From positions 1,805,501-1,869,500 of the forward strand of contig NZ_CP152407.1 of the NCBI RefSeq assembly GCF_038958875.1: a DNA stretch of 64,000 nucleotides. The letters run 5' to 3'. The position numbers were made by a program, and so were the translations under genes. This DNA comes from Acidovorax sp. FHTAMBA (lineage in GTDB: Bacteria > Pseudomonadota > Gammaproteobacteria > Burkholderiales > Burkholderiaceae_C). Under the pieces are notes generated by a model, which saw only the letters and a list, made by a program, of their open reading frames with translations, had not been told where the DNA came from and did no database searches. Shown here piece after piece: positions 25,655 to 33,495 of the stretch; positions within the stretch are counted from its first letter, which is position 1, and every line of letters starts with the position of its first letter.

Positions 25655-26129
25655 TCAACTGTGAAAATGGCGCACGGCTTCCTGCGCGATCTGACGAACG
25701 CACCAGCGGGCATAGAAGCCGCCGACGATCCGTCCAAGCCAGTGCGGCATCCAACGCGGTGGTGGGTCGAAGTCAATCCAGACCCGTAGATATGCCCCGC
25801 CATCCGTTGGTCGTATATCAAACCCCATGCTATAGCGACCGATCATGACTAAAACTGGCTCACCAAGTGTTGCCCAGACTTTCCGCCGCGTTGGGAGACG
25901 CTCGACTAGGATTCCTGCAGTGCCAAATCCACGCCCCACATGCGTCCGGACATGTGGATCACAGAACCTACGGCCTGGCCTCGCTGAGCGTCTGTTTGCA
26001 TACGCATGGATATCCCACCCACAACGGCTGAGCTCCGCCCCATGTGTGCACCCAAGTGGATAGGGTCGTCCATGAACGCGAACACAGCATCGACAGGAGC
26101 AGCGATGGTTGTTGTTGCTTCACGATGCC
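25655..26129 (-). pseudogene. SRPBCC (START/polyketide-cyclase-like) protein, frameshifted
   Basis: The N-terminal half reads TTTIAAPVDAVFAFMDDP in one frame, typical of the first strand of SRPBCC proteins, and reaches a stop after VDLALQES at about 25911. The C-terminal half continues in another frame as LPTRRKVWATLGEPV, ending VRHFHS. No start codon is found in the first frame, so both the start and the frame are damaged. It lies between the cus operon and the ATPase gene. Confidence 0.65.
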
Positions 26130-26145
26130 ATCGATAGGATGGGCA

Positions 26146-28842
26146 TCATGTGGTGCCACGGCGCAGGCGCAGCGCGTTGAATATCACCGATACCGAACTC
26201 AGACTCATGGCAAGCGCCGCAATCAGCGGTGACAGCAACCACCCGGTGAACGGGTAAAGCACCCCTGCCGCGATCGGCACCCCCAGGCCGTTGTAGACAA
26301 AGGCGAAGAGCAGGTTCTGGCGCATGTTTCGGACAGTGTCTATGGAGATGTCGCGCGCCGCAGTGATGCCGCGCAAATCGCCTTTCACCAGCGTGATCTG
26401 GCCGCTGTTCATGGCCACATCCGTGCCCGTACCCATGGCCACGCCGACATCGGCTTTGGCCAGCGCTGGCGCGTCATTGATGCCATCACCGGCCATGGCA
26501 ACAATGTGGCCTTCCTTCTGGAGTTTTTCCACCAGCGCGAGCTTGTCGGCAGGCTTGACTTCGCCATGCACTTCGTCGATGCCCAGCCTTGCGCCCACAG
26601 CCTTCGCGGTGGTCAGGCCATCACCGGTCGCCATGACGATGCGCAAGCCGCTGGCGTGCAAGGTTCGGATGGCTTCCAGAGTAGTCGCTTTGATCGGGTC
26701 GGTCACGGCCAGGATGCCCGCCAGTTGGCCATCCACGGCCAGGTGCATCACACTGGCGCCTTCGCTGCGCAAGCGCTCGCCGTCGCTCCTGAGTGCATCG
26801 ATGGCGACTCCCTCCTGTTCCATCAACGCGGAGTTGCCCAAAACCAGGCGCTTGCCATCGATCGTGCCGCGTACGCCGATGCCGCTGCCTGATTCAAACG
26901 CATCGGGTTTGGTCAGCACCAGCCCTTGTGCGCGAGCGGCATTGACGATGGCATCGGCCAGCGGATGTTCGCTGCCCTGGTCCAGGCTGGCAGCCAGCTG
27001 CAACACTTCGTCGGGGGTGTGGCCGGGAGCAGCAACCGCTTTTTCAAAAGCGGGTTTGCCTTCGGTCAGGGTGCCGGTCTTGTCCACAATCAAGGTATCG
27101 ACTTCGCGCATTTTCTCGATGGCCCCCGCATCTCGGAACAGCACGCCCTGTGTTGCTGCCCGACCCGTAGCCACCATCACCGACATGGGCGTAGCCAGGC
27201 CCAGCGCACAGGGGCAGGCAATGATCAACACGGCCACTGCGTTGATCAGCCCAAAAACCCAGCTGGGCTCCGGGCCGAACAGCCCCCAAACCAGGAACGT
27301 GGCAACTGCGATGAGAACCACCACGACCACAAACTTTCCGGCCACCACATCGGCCATACGCTGCATGGGCGCCTTCGAGCGCTGCGCATTGGCGACCATC
27401 TGAACGATCTGCGACAGCATGGTGGCCGCGCCGACCTTCTCGGAGCGCATCACCAAGGCGCCACTGGTGTTCAGCGTGGCGCCGATCACCTTGTCGCTGA
27501 TACGTTTGGTCACTGGCACAGGTTCTCCGGTCAGCATCGATTCATCGACAGCGCTGCTGCCCTCGACAACCACACCGTCGACAGGTACTTTCTCGCCGGG
27601 TCGGACCCGCAGCAGATCTCCCACATGAACATGGTTCAGCGGCACATCCTCTTCGCTGCCATCCACGTTGATGCGGCGGGCGGTCTTGGGTGCCAAGCCG
27701 AGGAGCGCCTTGATCGCCGCAGAGGTTTGCGAACGCGCCTTCAGTTCGATGATCTGGCCCAGCATGGTCAGCGAAATGATGACCACCGCCGCCTCATAGT
27801 AGACCGCCACCCGCCCCATGGAGACGAACGAGTCCGGGAATACGCCCGGCGCCAGGGTAGCTACCAGGCTGTAGAGGAAAGCCGCGCCTGTGCCCAGACC
27901 GATCAAGGTCCACATGTTGGGACTGCGATGGAGGAGAGACTGCCAGCCCCGCGCGAAGAAAGGCCAGCCCGTCCACAACACGACGGGTAACGACAACGCC
28001 AGTTCAACCCATGTCTGCACTTGCATGTCAAACCATCCGAGGCGGTGGCCGAACATCGCAAGAATGGTCACGATGACCGTGAGCGGCAGCGTCCACCAGA
28101 AGCGACGCTGGAAGTCCAGCAGTTCGTGGTTGTCTTCCTCGTCGAGGGGAATGATGGGCTCCAGCGTCATGCCGCACTTGGGACAAGAGCCGGGGTGGTC
28201 TTGACGCACTTCAGGGTGCATGGGGCAGGTGTAGATCGTGCCGCCCGGCCCCGGCTGTGTGGTGCCTGGTGGGTTTGCAGGCACAGGCACCGAAGGGTGC
28301 ATGGAATGGCTGCGATGGGCATGCGGGTGCCCATGGGACACCTCGCCCTCGGGCACCAAATGCATGTTGCACTTTGGACAGCGCCCCGGGTGATCCTGAC
28401 GAACCTCGGGGTGCATGGGGCAGGTGTAGATCGTGCCGCCCGGCCCCGGCTGTGTGGTGCCTGGTGGGTTTGCAGGCACAGGCACCGAAGGGTGCATGGA
28501 ATGGCTGCGATGGGCATGCGGGTGCCCATGGGACACCTCGCCCTCGGGCACCAGGTGCATCAGGCACTTTGGACAGCGGCCTGGATGATCTTGCCGCACC
28601 TCGGGGTGCATCGGGCAGGTGTAGATCGTGTCGCCCGACTCCGGCTGTGTGGTGCCTGGTGCGTTCGCAGGTACAGGCACCGCAGTGCGCATGGAATGGC
28701 TGCGATGGTCATGCGGGGGGCCATGGGACACCTCGCCCTCGGGTACCAGATGCATCTGGCACTTTGGACAGCGGCCCGGGTGGTCCTGACGCACCTCGGG
28801 GTGCATGGGGCAGGTGTAAACAATGGGGGTGTTCGCTTGCAT
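26146..28842 (-). CDS. Copper-translocating P1B-type ATPase with four HMBD modules
   Basis: 898 residues from the ATG at 28842, which has AGGAG nine bases upstream. The first 240 residues hold four copies of a module YTCPMHPEVRQDHPG-x-CPKC with His-rich linkers. Eight membrane helices follow, with the metal site CPCALGLATP near residue 541, the phosphorylation motif DKTGTLTEG near residue 586, GDGINDAPALA, and the Cu(I) ligands YNxxG and MSxSS in the last helices. It exports cytoplasmic Cu(I) or Ag(I). Instead of GMTCxxC domains it has the zinc-ribbon-like YHS/HMBD type. Longer in-frame starts up to 28950 exist but lack a ribosome site. Confidence 0.93.
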   Translation of the reverse strand: MQANTPIVYTCPMHPEVRQDHPGRCPKCQMHLVPEGEVSHGPPHDHRSHSMRTAVPVPANAPGTTQPESGDTIYTCPMHPEVRQDHPGRCPKCLMHLVPEGEVSHGHPHAHRSHSMHPSVPVPANPPGTTQPGPGGTIYTCPMHPEVRQDHPGRCPKCNMHLVPEGEVSHGHPHAHRSHSMHPSVPVPANPPGTTQPGPGGTIYTCPMHPEVRQDHPGSCPKCGMTLEPIIPLDEEDNHELLDFQRRFWWTLPLTVIVTILAMFGHRLGWFDMQVQTWVELALSLPVVLWTGWPFFARGWQSLLHRSPNMWTLIGLGTGAAFLYSLVATLAPGVFPDSFVSMGRVAVYYEAAVVIISLTMLGQIIELKARSQTSAAIKALLGLAPKTARRINVDGSEEDVPLNHVHVGDLLRVRPGEKVPVDGVVVEGSSAVDESMLTGEPVPVTKRISDKVIGATLNTSGALVMRSEKVGAATMLSQIVQMVANAQRSKAPMQRMADVVAGKFVVVVVLIAVATFLVWGLFGPEPSWVFGLINAVAVLIIACPCALGLATPMSVMVATGRAATQGVLFRDAGAIEKMREVDTLIVDKTGTLTEGKPAFEKAVAAPGHTPDEVLQLAASLDQGSEHPLADAIVNAARAQGLVLTKPDAFESGSGIGVRGTIDGKRLVLGNSALMEQEGVAIDALRSDGERLRSEGASVMHLAVDGQLAGILAVTDPIKATTLEAIRTLHASGLRIVMATGDGLTTAKAVGARLGIDEVHGEVKPADKLALVEKLQKEGHIVAMAGDGINDAPALAKADVGVAMGTGTDVAMNSGQITLVKGDLRGITAARDISIDTVRNMRQNLLFAFVYNGLGVPIAAGVLYPFTGWLLSPLIAALAMSLSSVSVIFNALRLRRGTT
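28168..28834 (-). repeat. Four coding tandem repeats, 195-bp period
   Basis: The marker TGCA(T)GGGGCAGGTGTA recurs at 28217, 28412, 28607 and 28802, exactly 195 bp apart, so each unit adds 65 residues to the ATPase. The second and third linkers are almost identical in DNA; the first and fourth cysteine modules are most diverged. The period is a multiple of three, so unit number can change by slippage or recombination without breaking the gene. Confidence 0.9.
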
Positions 28843-28942
28843 GGTGGATGGCTCCTGACTCAATTTCATGATGAACCCTGTCAAGGTGGCAAAGTCAAGT
28901 CGGACGGTGCGCATCCACCAATTGGAATGCACAGGGTTCGAA

Positions 28943-28957
28943 ATGAACAAAACGTAA
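28943..28957 (-). promoter_or_regulatory. Weak CopR-like box upstream of the ATPase gene
   Basis: On the minus strand TTACGTTTTGTTCAT matches the box family at 13 of 15 positions compared with TTACATTTTTGTCAT. It lies about 100 bases before the ATPase start and 103 bases before the divergent small gene at 29060. Weak evidence. Confidence 0.35.
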
Positions 28958-29059
28958 TGTGGTGGTCAGCGTCTTGTTGGTGGCGGCTTCTTACAGTTAA
29001 CTCGTGCTCTTCGCACAGGCAAAAAATCCAGTTTCACTTTTCATTGCAAGGACTTCAAA

Positions 29060-29362
29060 ATGACCACCAAAACTGTAAAGCTCTCTCTCGCCATTGCCCT
29101 TGTCACTTTGTCTGGCTTGTCTCAGGCCACTTCCGCCTGGCACCAAGGGAACGGCGATATTGTTCATTTCACGCCTGAGCACATTGGCCAAAACGCGGCC
29201 AAGAGTCCAGTCGATCCGAAAGTCCATGCCAAGATGCTGCATGGTGATTCGATGACGCCAGAAATCGTGGATAAGACCAATACGGGTGCTCAAACCAGCC
29301 AATCTCGCCAGCAGGTGCTGGATGACAAGAACGGACAGCTGAAGAACCTTTACATCAACTAA
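29060..29362 (+). CDS. Small secreted protein near copper genes (100 aa)
   Basis: Signal peptide (ending SQATS) and a mature part beginning WHQGNGDIVHFTPEH, with several His and Met residues. GCAAGGAC lies upstream. The C-terminal half SQSRQQVLDD weakly recalls the DUF4148 KTREQV motif. Divergent from the ATPase gene with a shared promoter region, so it is probably co-regulated by copper. Unknown function. An inverted repeat GCCCGATGC-N7-GCATCGGGC (29383-29403) followed by TTTTT-like sequence after the gene is a likely terminator. Confidence 0.7.
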   Translation: MTTKTVKLSLAIALVTLSGLSQATSAWHQGNGDIVHFTPEHIGQNAAKSPVDPKVHAKMLHGDSMTPEIVDKTNTGAQTSQSRQQVLDDKNGQLKNLYIN

Positions 29363-29382
29363 TCGCTTCATTTCCCCTTTCA

Positions 29383-29415
29383 GCCCGATGCTTGTGCATC
29401 GGGCCTATCTTTTTC
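29383..29415 (+). terminator. Rho-independent terminator
   Basis: GCCCGATGC-ttgt-GCATCGGGC stem with a short loop followed by CTATCTTTTTC, 20 bases after the stop of the small secreted protein. Confidence 0.75.
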
Positions 29416-29456
29416 TGTCGACAGAAAAGTGCTGCGAATGGGCCAGAGGCGCTGGC

Positions 29457-29963
29457 TCAGCGCTCAAGCGACTTTTGGTACTGCGCATTGACCTGGTCGT
29501 GCCGTGCTTGAATCTCCTTGGGCCACTGTGCCTTGATCCATGAAAGCACGGCATTGATTTCAGAGTCACTCAACACACCGTCGTAAATAGGCATGTTGGT
29601 CTGGTAGTCAGGCTGTTTGATCAGCTTCGCCAGCCCATATTTGGTGATGGCGAAAAGTTGTGCGTCAGGGTGGTGCCAGGTGTGGCCGCTTTCGTCATGC
29701 GGCGGGGCAGGTAGGCGGCCATCGGGGCCATGCTCGCGCCAGTTTGGCTGCCCTTCACCACGGGCTCCGTGGCACGCGGCGCAGTGCTGGGTGTACAGGC
29801 CGGCACCCACATTCACGACATGCAGATCATTGGCGCGTAATTGATCCGGCATCGATTGACTCCGCGAACCCAGCACATACGTGCCTGTGGCCATCAGGAG
29901 TACCGCCAGGAGTCCGCCCAGACCCAGCTTCCAACCGATTTTTTTCATGAGGGCGCCGGTCAT
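29457..29963 (-). CDS. c-type cytochrome (168 aa)
   Basis: An N-terminal membrane anchor or signal (LGGLLAVLLMATGTYVLG) and one haem-binding site CAACH, with a distal Met in TNMPIYDG. It is a single-haem class I cytochrome facing the periplasm. Starts 2 bases after the stop of the upstream HMA gene; ATG 29948 is an alternative. Such cytochromes end several cop operons and may accept electrons from the oxidase or from Cu(I), which is inference. Confidence 0.85.
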   Translation of the reverse strand: MTGALMKKIGWKLGLGGLLAVLLMATGTYVLGSRSQSMPDQLRANDLHVVNVGAGLYTQHCAACHGARGEGQPNWREHGPDGRLPAPPHDESGHTWHHPDAQLFAITKYGLAKLIKQPDYQTNMPIYDGVLSDSEINAVLSWIKAQWPKEIQARHDQVNAQYQKSLER

Positions 29964-29964
29964 G

Positions 29965-30243
29965 TCAGCGCTTGCAACAGCATCCAGACTTGACTGCGGC
30001 GGTGGGCGGTTGGGGCGCGCCCGGACGCAAGATGCGGGCTGGGTATCCCGCTTCTTCCAGTGCAAGAACCAAAAGATCGCCTGAAAGCGTCTCCATGGTT
30101 GCGTCGCCCTTGACGTGTGCAATGCCCGTCTTCCAATCGACGTCGACCGTTTGCACTCCGGCGACGGCACGCAAGGCTTGCGTGACACGCGCCGTGCACA
30201 TGGGGCAAGTCATGCCCGAAATGACCAGATCGGTGGAAGTCAT
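29965..30243 (-). CDS. Heavy-metal-associated (HMA) domain protein (92 aa)
   Basis: The N-terminal domain has the GMTCPMCTARV metal site, as in CopZ, MerP and ATPase N-domains, in a beta-alpha-beta fold of about 65 residues. A proline-rich linker leads to a C-terminal CCC cluster (GCCCKR), unusual for a plain chaperone. No signal peptide, so cytoplasmic. It may deliver Cu(I) to the ATPase; the CCC tail may be a second soft-metal site. Confidence 0.85.
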   Translation of the reverse strand: MTSTDLVISGMTCPMCTARVTQALRAVAGVQTVDVDWKTGIAHVKGDATMETLSGDLLVLALEEAGYPARILRPGAPQPPTAAVKSGCCCKR

Positions 30244-30284
30244 GGTTTACCTCGACAGTTGAAATAGTCCGCTGCGGTCACTTG

Positions 30285-30917
30285 TCAGCCCAGCCGGGGA
30301 ACGAAACGCGGTACGCGGCTCGCATACTCTTGCCAGACCAGACCGAAACGCGCCGCGCTCTCACGCTCTTCGGTCAATGCCAGGCGGCCGTACATGAACA
30401 AGAGGACAGGAAACATCAACAAGGTGAGGATGGTCGGCCATTGCAACAGGAAACCGAACATGATCAGCACGAACCCGATGTACTGCGGGTGGCGCACCCT
30501 GGCGTAAAGGCCTGACTGCGCCAGCTGGCCTTGGCGCTGGGCCGCATATAGCGTCGGCCAGGCTTCGGCCAGGATCCAGAATCCGCCGCCGATGAACAGG
30601 TAGCTCAGTATGTGGAACGGGCCCCAATGGGGATCACCACCCCAGCCAAACAAAAGCTCCAAAAGATGCCCGGCGTCATGACTCAAAAAGTCCACACCAG
30701 GAAATTTCTGCCCCAACCAACCTGACATGAAATATATGGTCAGCGGAAAGCCGTACATCTCGACAAACAGCGCGACGATAAATGCCGTGAACGCGCCAAA
30801 ACTGCGCCAGTCGCGTGCGGTGGTCGGCTTGAAGAAGCTGAAGGCGAACATGGCGAAGACTGCAACATTGATGGCCACCAGCAGCCACAGGCCGTAGGAG
30901 GGTGCTGAGTGATCCAT
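30285..30917 (-). CDS. Isoprenylcysteine methyltransferase-family membrane protein
   Basis: 210 residues, about five hydrophobic helices, and the ICMT/PEMT signature near the C-terminus: GLYARVRHPQYIGF, then LTEERESAARFG. Bacterial members are SAM-binding membrane methyltransferases of unknown substrate and are common in copper and mercury islands. Lies mid-operon between DUF2933 and the HMA protein. Its job in metal resistance is not known. Confidence 0.8.
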   Translation of the reverse strand: MDHSAPSYGLWLLVAINVAVFAMFAFSFFKPTTARDWRSFGAFTAFIVALFVEMYGFPLTIYFMSGWLGQKFPGVDFLSHDAGHLLELLFGWGGDPHWGPFHILSYLFIGGGFWILAEAWPTLYAAQRQGQLAQSGLYARVRHPQYIGFVLIMFGFLLQWPTILTLLMFPVLLFMYGRLALTEERESAARFGLVWQEYASRVPRFVPRLG

Positions 30918-30922
30918 GGTTA

Positions 30923-31204
30923 TTAGCTCCTGCGCTGGTCGTCGTCATGCTGCGATGTCTGGCCATTCGCGTTCCCGCCATGCCCGCCATGCCCGCCATG
31001 CATGAAAACGTGCATCAACGGACAAAGCAACAAAATCGCGTAGGGCCACCATTGCGTCAGATGGGCGCGATGCTCGGTCCATAGAAAGTAGCCAGCAACA
31101 GCCCCGAACACCAGGAGCCCTATGGCATACCTAGAACGCCAAAAGCTCCCATCTTTCTGGGGGCTTTGTCCCGGTATCTGATGAGGGGCATGGTTGTGGT
31201 TCAT
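30923..31204 (-). CDS. DUF2933 small membrane protein (93 aa)
   Basis: Two short membrane helices (IGLLVFGAVAGYFLW and YAILLLCPLMHVFMH) between a His-rich N-terminus and a C-terminus rich in His and Gly (HGGHGGHGG). This is the DUF2933 layout. The C-P-L-M-H-x-F-M-H pattern is likely a metal site in the membrane. Sits 5 bases upstream of the methyltransferase gene. Function unknown. Confidence 0.8.
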   Translation of the reverse strand: MNHNHAPHQIPGQSPQKDGSFWRSRYAIGLLVFGAVAGYFLWTEHRAHLTQWWPYAILLLCPLMHVFMHGGHGGHGGNANGQTSQHDDDQRRS

Positions 31205-31213
31205 GTTTACCCC

Positions 31214-31678
31214 TTACTTGGCCGCAGGCGCCATTGGCGACTGCATGCGATCCATCATCATCTGCATCATGGACTCCATCATGTCCATGCGCTTTTCCAT
31301 CATTTGCTGGCGATCGGTCATGCCGCCCATGCCTTTGCCGCCCTGCATGCCAGCCATCTTGGACATGCCACCCATCTGCTTCATCATGGCCATGCCGTCC
31401 TGCATCATCTTCATGTGCTCGGCCATCAGTGCCTGACGCTCTTCGGGAGTTTTGGCGGACATCATTTTTTCGTGCATCGCCTGCATGTCCTTCATGCGCT
31501 GGTCCATGGCAGCCATTTTTTCTGCACCCATGGATTGGCCCGGGGCCTTCTTGGCCGCTGCAGCGGGCGCCGCGCCTTCCGGATGGTGTTCCTTGTGTTC
31601 TTCGGTGCCTTGGGCGAGAGCGCCCAGCGATGCCGTTGCCACGCAGATGCCGATCAGGGTGTTGCGAATATGGTTCAT
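31214..31678 (-). CDS. Met/His-rich periplasmic protein (154 aa)
   Basis: A signal peptide (ending GALAQ), an acidic His segment (EEHKEHHPEG), then a long helix-forming region dense in methionine (MKMMQDGMAMMKQMGG, MMESMMQMMMDRM). Met-rich helices of this kind bind Cu(I) with high capacity. I therefore infer a copper sponge in the periplasm. Low-complexity sequence prevents family assignment. The start at 31678 is chosen for the signal peptide. Confidence 0.75.
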   Translation of the reverse strand: MNHIRNTLIGICVATASLGALAQGTEEHKEHHPEGAAPAAAAKKAPGQSMGAEKMAAMDQRMKDMQAMHEKMMSAKTPEERQALMAEHMKMMQDGMAMMKQMGGMSKMAGMQGGKGMGGMTDRQQMMEKRMDMMESMMQMMMDRMQSPMAPAAK

Positions 31679-31764
31679 GGTTCTCTCCTGTCCTGGTTGA
31701 AGTTGCCGTGGCCATCCCCGGAGGGCTTGGGCGCGCGGCGGTGGCACGCAATTGCAGCGTGTTC

Positions 31765-32112
31765 TTAACGGATCGGCTGAATGTCGGTGACGATCAGCTT
31801 TCCTCCCTCGCTCACCGCCATGAACTTGATCTTGTCGCCCGGTTTGACCGTAGCCAACAAGTCCTTGTCCCGGGCCGTGAACACCATGGTCATGCCCGGC
31901 ATGTCCAGATGCTTGATTTCTCCATGCTTAAGCGTGACCTTCGAGGACTCCTGGTCCACCTTCTTGACCTCGCCTTCGGTCAGGGATGCGGCGGAGGCCG
32001 CAGACGCATGGCTGTGGTCGTGTTCCGTGGCGGCCTGGGCGAAGCTGCTGATGGGAAGCAATGAGCCTGCAGCGAAGGCCGAGGCAACGAGGAGATGTGT
32101 AAAGAGTTTCAT
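31765..32112 (-). CDS. CusF-like periplasmic copper-binding protein
   Basis: 115 residues with signal peptide (SSFAQA), a HDHSH segment and a CusF OB fold. The binding loop reads VTLKHGEIKHLDMPGMTM. In E. coli CusF the equivalent positions are His, Trp, Met, Met; here the Trp is replaced by Met (DMPGMTM), seen also in the paralogue at 34946-35284. The replacement should change how the site shields Cu(I). Start overlaps the DUF411 stop (ATGA). Confidence 0.85.
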   Translation of the reverse strand: MKLFTHLLVASAFAAGSLLPISSFAQAATEHDHSHASAASAASLTEGEVKKVDQESSKVTLKHGEIKHLDMPGMTMVFTARDKDLLATVKPGDKIKFMAVSEGGKLIVTDIQPIR

Positions 32113-32600
32113 GCTTTTCCTGCATACGATGTAAAGACTTGCGCCGAACCGTCCTTCTGGATCAGCAGTACCTGGTAAGCATCCCGGCGCCCGCCGTAGG
32201 CCGGCCCATCCATGCCTGGCGAACCGATCGGCATGCCCGGAACGGCCAGACCAAGCGCCTTGGGCTTTTCCTTCAGAAGGCGCAGGATGTCGGCCACGGG
32301 CACATGGCCTTCGATGACATAGCCTTGCACCAGCGCGGTATGACAGGACGCGAACTTCTGTGCCACCCCCAGCCGGGCGCGTGCCGCGTTGTTTCCTTCG
32401 TCGACCACGCTGGCGCTAAAGCCGCTCTGTTCCATGTGCGCGATCCAGTCTTTGCAGCAGCCGCAGTGGGGGTCCTTCCAGACCTGCATGGCGATCGCCC
32501 GGGCGGTGGCAGCAGCAGGCAAGGAGGCAGCGCCCAGGGCCAGCATGCCCAGCAGGAACACGCGGCGCATGGGCCGTGAGGGTGAATTCATCTCTCGCAT
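32109..32600 (-). CDS. DUF411 metal-binding protein (163 aa)
   Basis: Signal or anchor at the N-terminus (LLGMLALGAASLPAAA), then the DUF411 core: VWKDPHCGCCKDWIAHM with a C-x-C-C site, CHTALVQGYVIEGHVP and GLAVPGMPIGSPGM. These are periplasmic copper proteins of unknown mechanism. The ATG at 32600 has AAGGA seven bases upstream; upstream in-frame codons overlap the cupredoxin gene and are unlikely. Confidence 0.85.
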   Translation of the reverse strand: MREMNSPSRPMRRVFLLGMLALGAASLPAAATARAIAMQVWKDPHCGCCKDWIAHMEQSGFSASVVDEGNNAARARLGVAQKFASCHTALVQGYVIEGHVPVADILRLLKEKPKALGLAVPGMPIGSPGMDGPAYGGRRDAYQVLLIQKDGSAQVFTSYAGKA

Positions 32601-32626
32601 GGATGATTCCTTATTCTTGGAGCGCA

Positions 32627-33130
32627 TTACTTTCGGGCCACCTTGATCAAGCCCCTCATGCCAGCCTCGTAGTGACCCGGCATCAGGCAGGCGAAGTTCG
32701 CAAACCCAGGCCGAGTGAATTGCCAAACGATCTCGCCTTGCTTTCCTGGTGCAAGCGTTACCTTTCCTGGTTCGTCGTGCTCCATGTCGGGGTACTTTTT
32801 CATGGCCTCCAGATGTTCCAGCAGATCCTGCTCGGTGCCCAGGCTCAGCTCGTGCTTGACCTGGCCTTGATTCTTGACGATGAAACGCACGGTGTCGTTC
32901 TTGTCGACCTGGATTGCGGAAGGCGTGAACCGCATGTCGTCACTCATGTTTACGGTGATCTTGTGGGTGACTTTCGCGGCCGTGCCGGGCCTGCCGAGCG
33001 CGGTTTCATTGGCGCGGTGACTGTGTTCGCCGGAATGGCTATCGCTGGCATGGGCGAAACCAGCGGCAGCACACAGCAGCAGCGCGATGAGCTTGGGAGT
33101 TGTGTTGCTTGTGTTATTCATCGGATTCAT
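32627..33130 (-). CDS. Cupredoxin (plastocyanin-like) protein, first copy
   Basis: 167 residues; signal peptide (GFAHAS), a HSGEHSH linker, and a type-1 copper fold with ligands visible: KHELSLG (His), NFACLMPGHYEAGM (Cys, His, Met). Paralogous to 35326-35811. It follows the oxidase fragment in the operon and likely binds copper or carries electrons for the oxidase. Confidence 0.88.
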   Translation of the reverse strand: MNPMNNTSNTTPKLIALLLCAAAGFAHASDSHSGEHSHRANETALGRPGTAAKVTHKITVNMSDDMRFTPSAIQVDKNDTVRFIVKNQGQVKHELSLGTEQDLLEHLEAMKKYPDMEHDEPGKVTLAPGKQGEIVWQFTRPGFANFACLMPGHYEAGMRGLIKVARK

Positions 33131-33148
33131 CCATCTAGGGTTGGCTTG

Positions 33149-33495
33149 TCAGTGGCCATGGTGCGAAGTGGGTTTACGCACCTGGACCTCGGTGGGGTTG
33201 CTGGACTCTTGGATTCGGCGCATGGACTGCCCACCCTCAGCCTTGAACCGGGCAGGCTCGGTCAAGGGTCCTTGGTACTCGTGGGCGACCGTGCCTTCCG
33301 GGTGTTTGAACCAGTCTGGGTCCGTGTAGTCGCCAGGCTTTTGATCTTGGCGTACCTTCAACACGCTGAACATGCCGCCCATCTCGACCGAGCCATAGGG
33401 GCCTTTGCCAGACATCATGGGCACGGTGTTCTCGGGGATCCACAGTGAATCTTGGGTTTCATGGGTGAGATTCTTGAACGATATCCATGACTTAA
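33149..33495 (-). pseudogene. C-terminal fragment of a multicopper oxidase, cut by an IS
   Basis: Reads VPMMSGKGPYGSVEMGGMFS and ends PTSHHGH, matching the end of the complete oxidase at 35851-37263 (VEMGGMFSVLKVR). The frame stays open to the inverted repeat of the IS element at 33496. All copper-binding motifs lie in the missing part, so the fragment is dead. It marks a third oxidase gene in the island. Confidence 0.85.

Noticed and set aside
28168..28834. CRISPR-like regular repeats
   Set aside because: Units are 195 bp and coding within the ATPase; no short spacers or cas genes.
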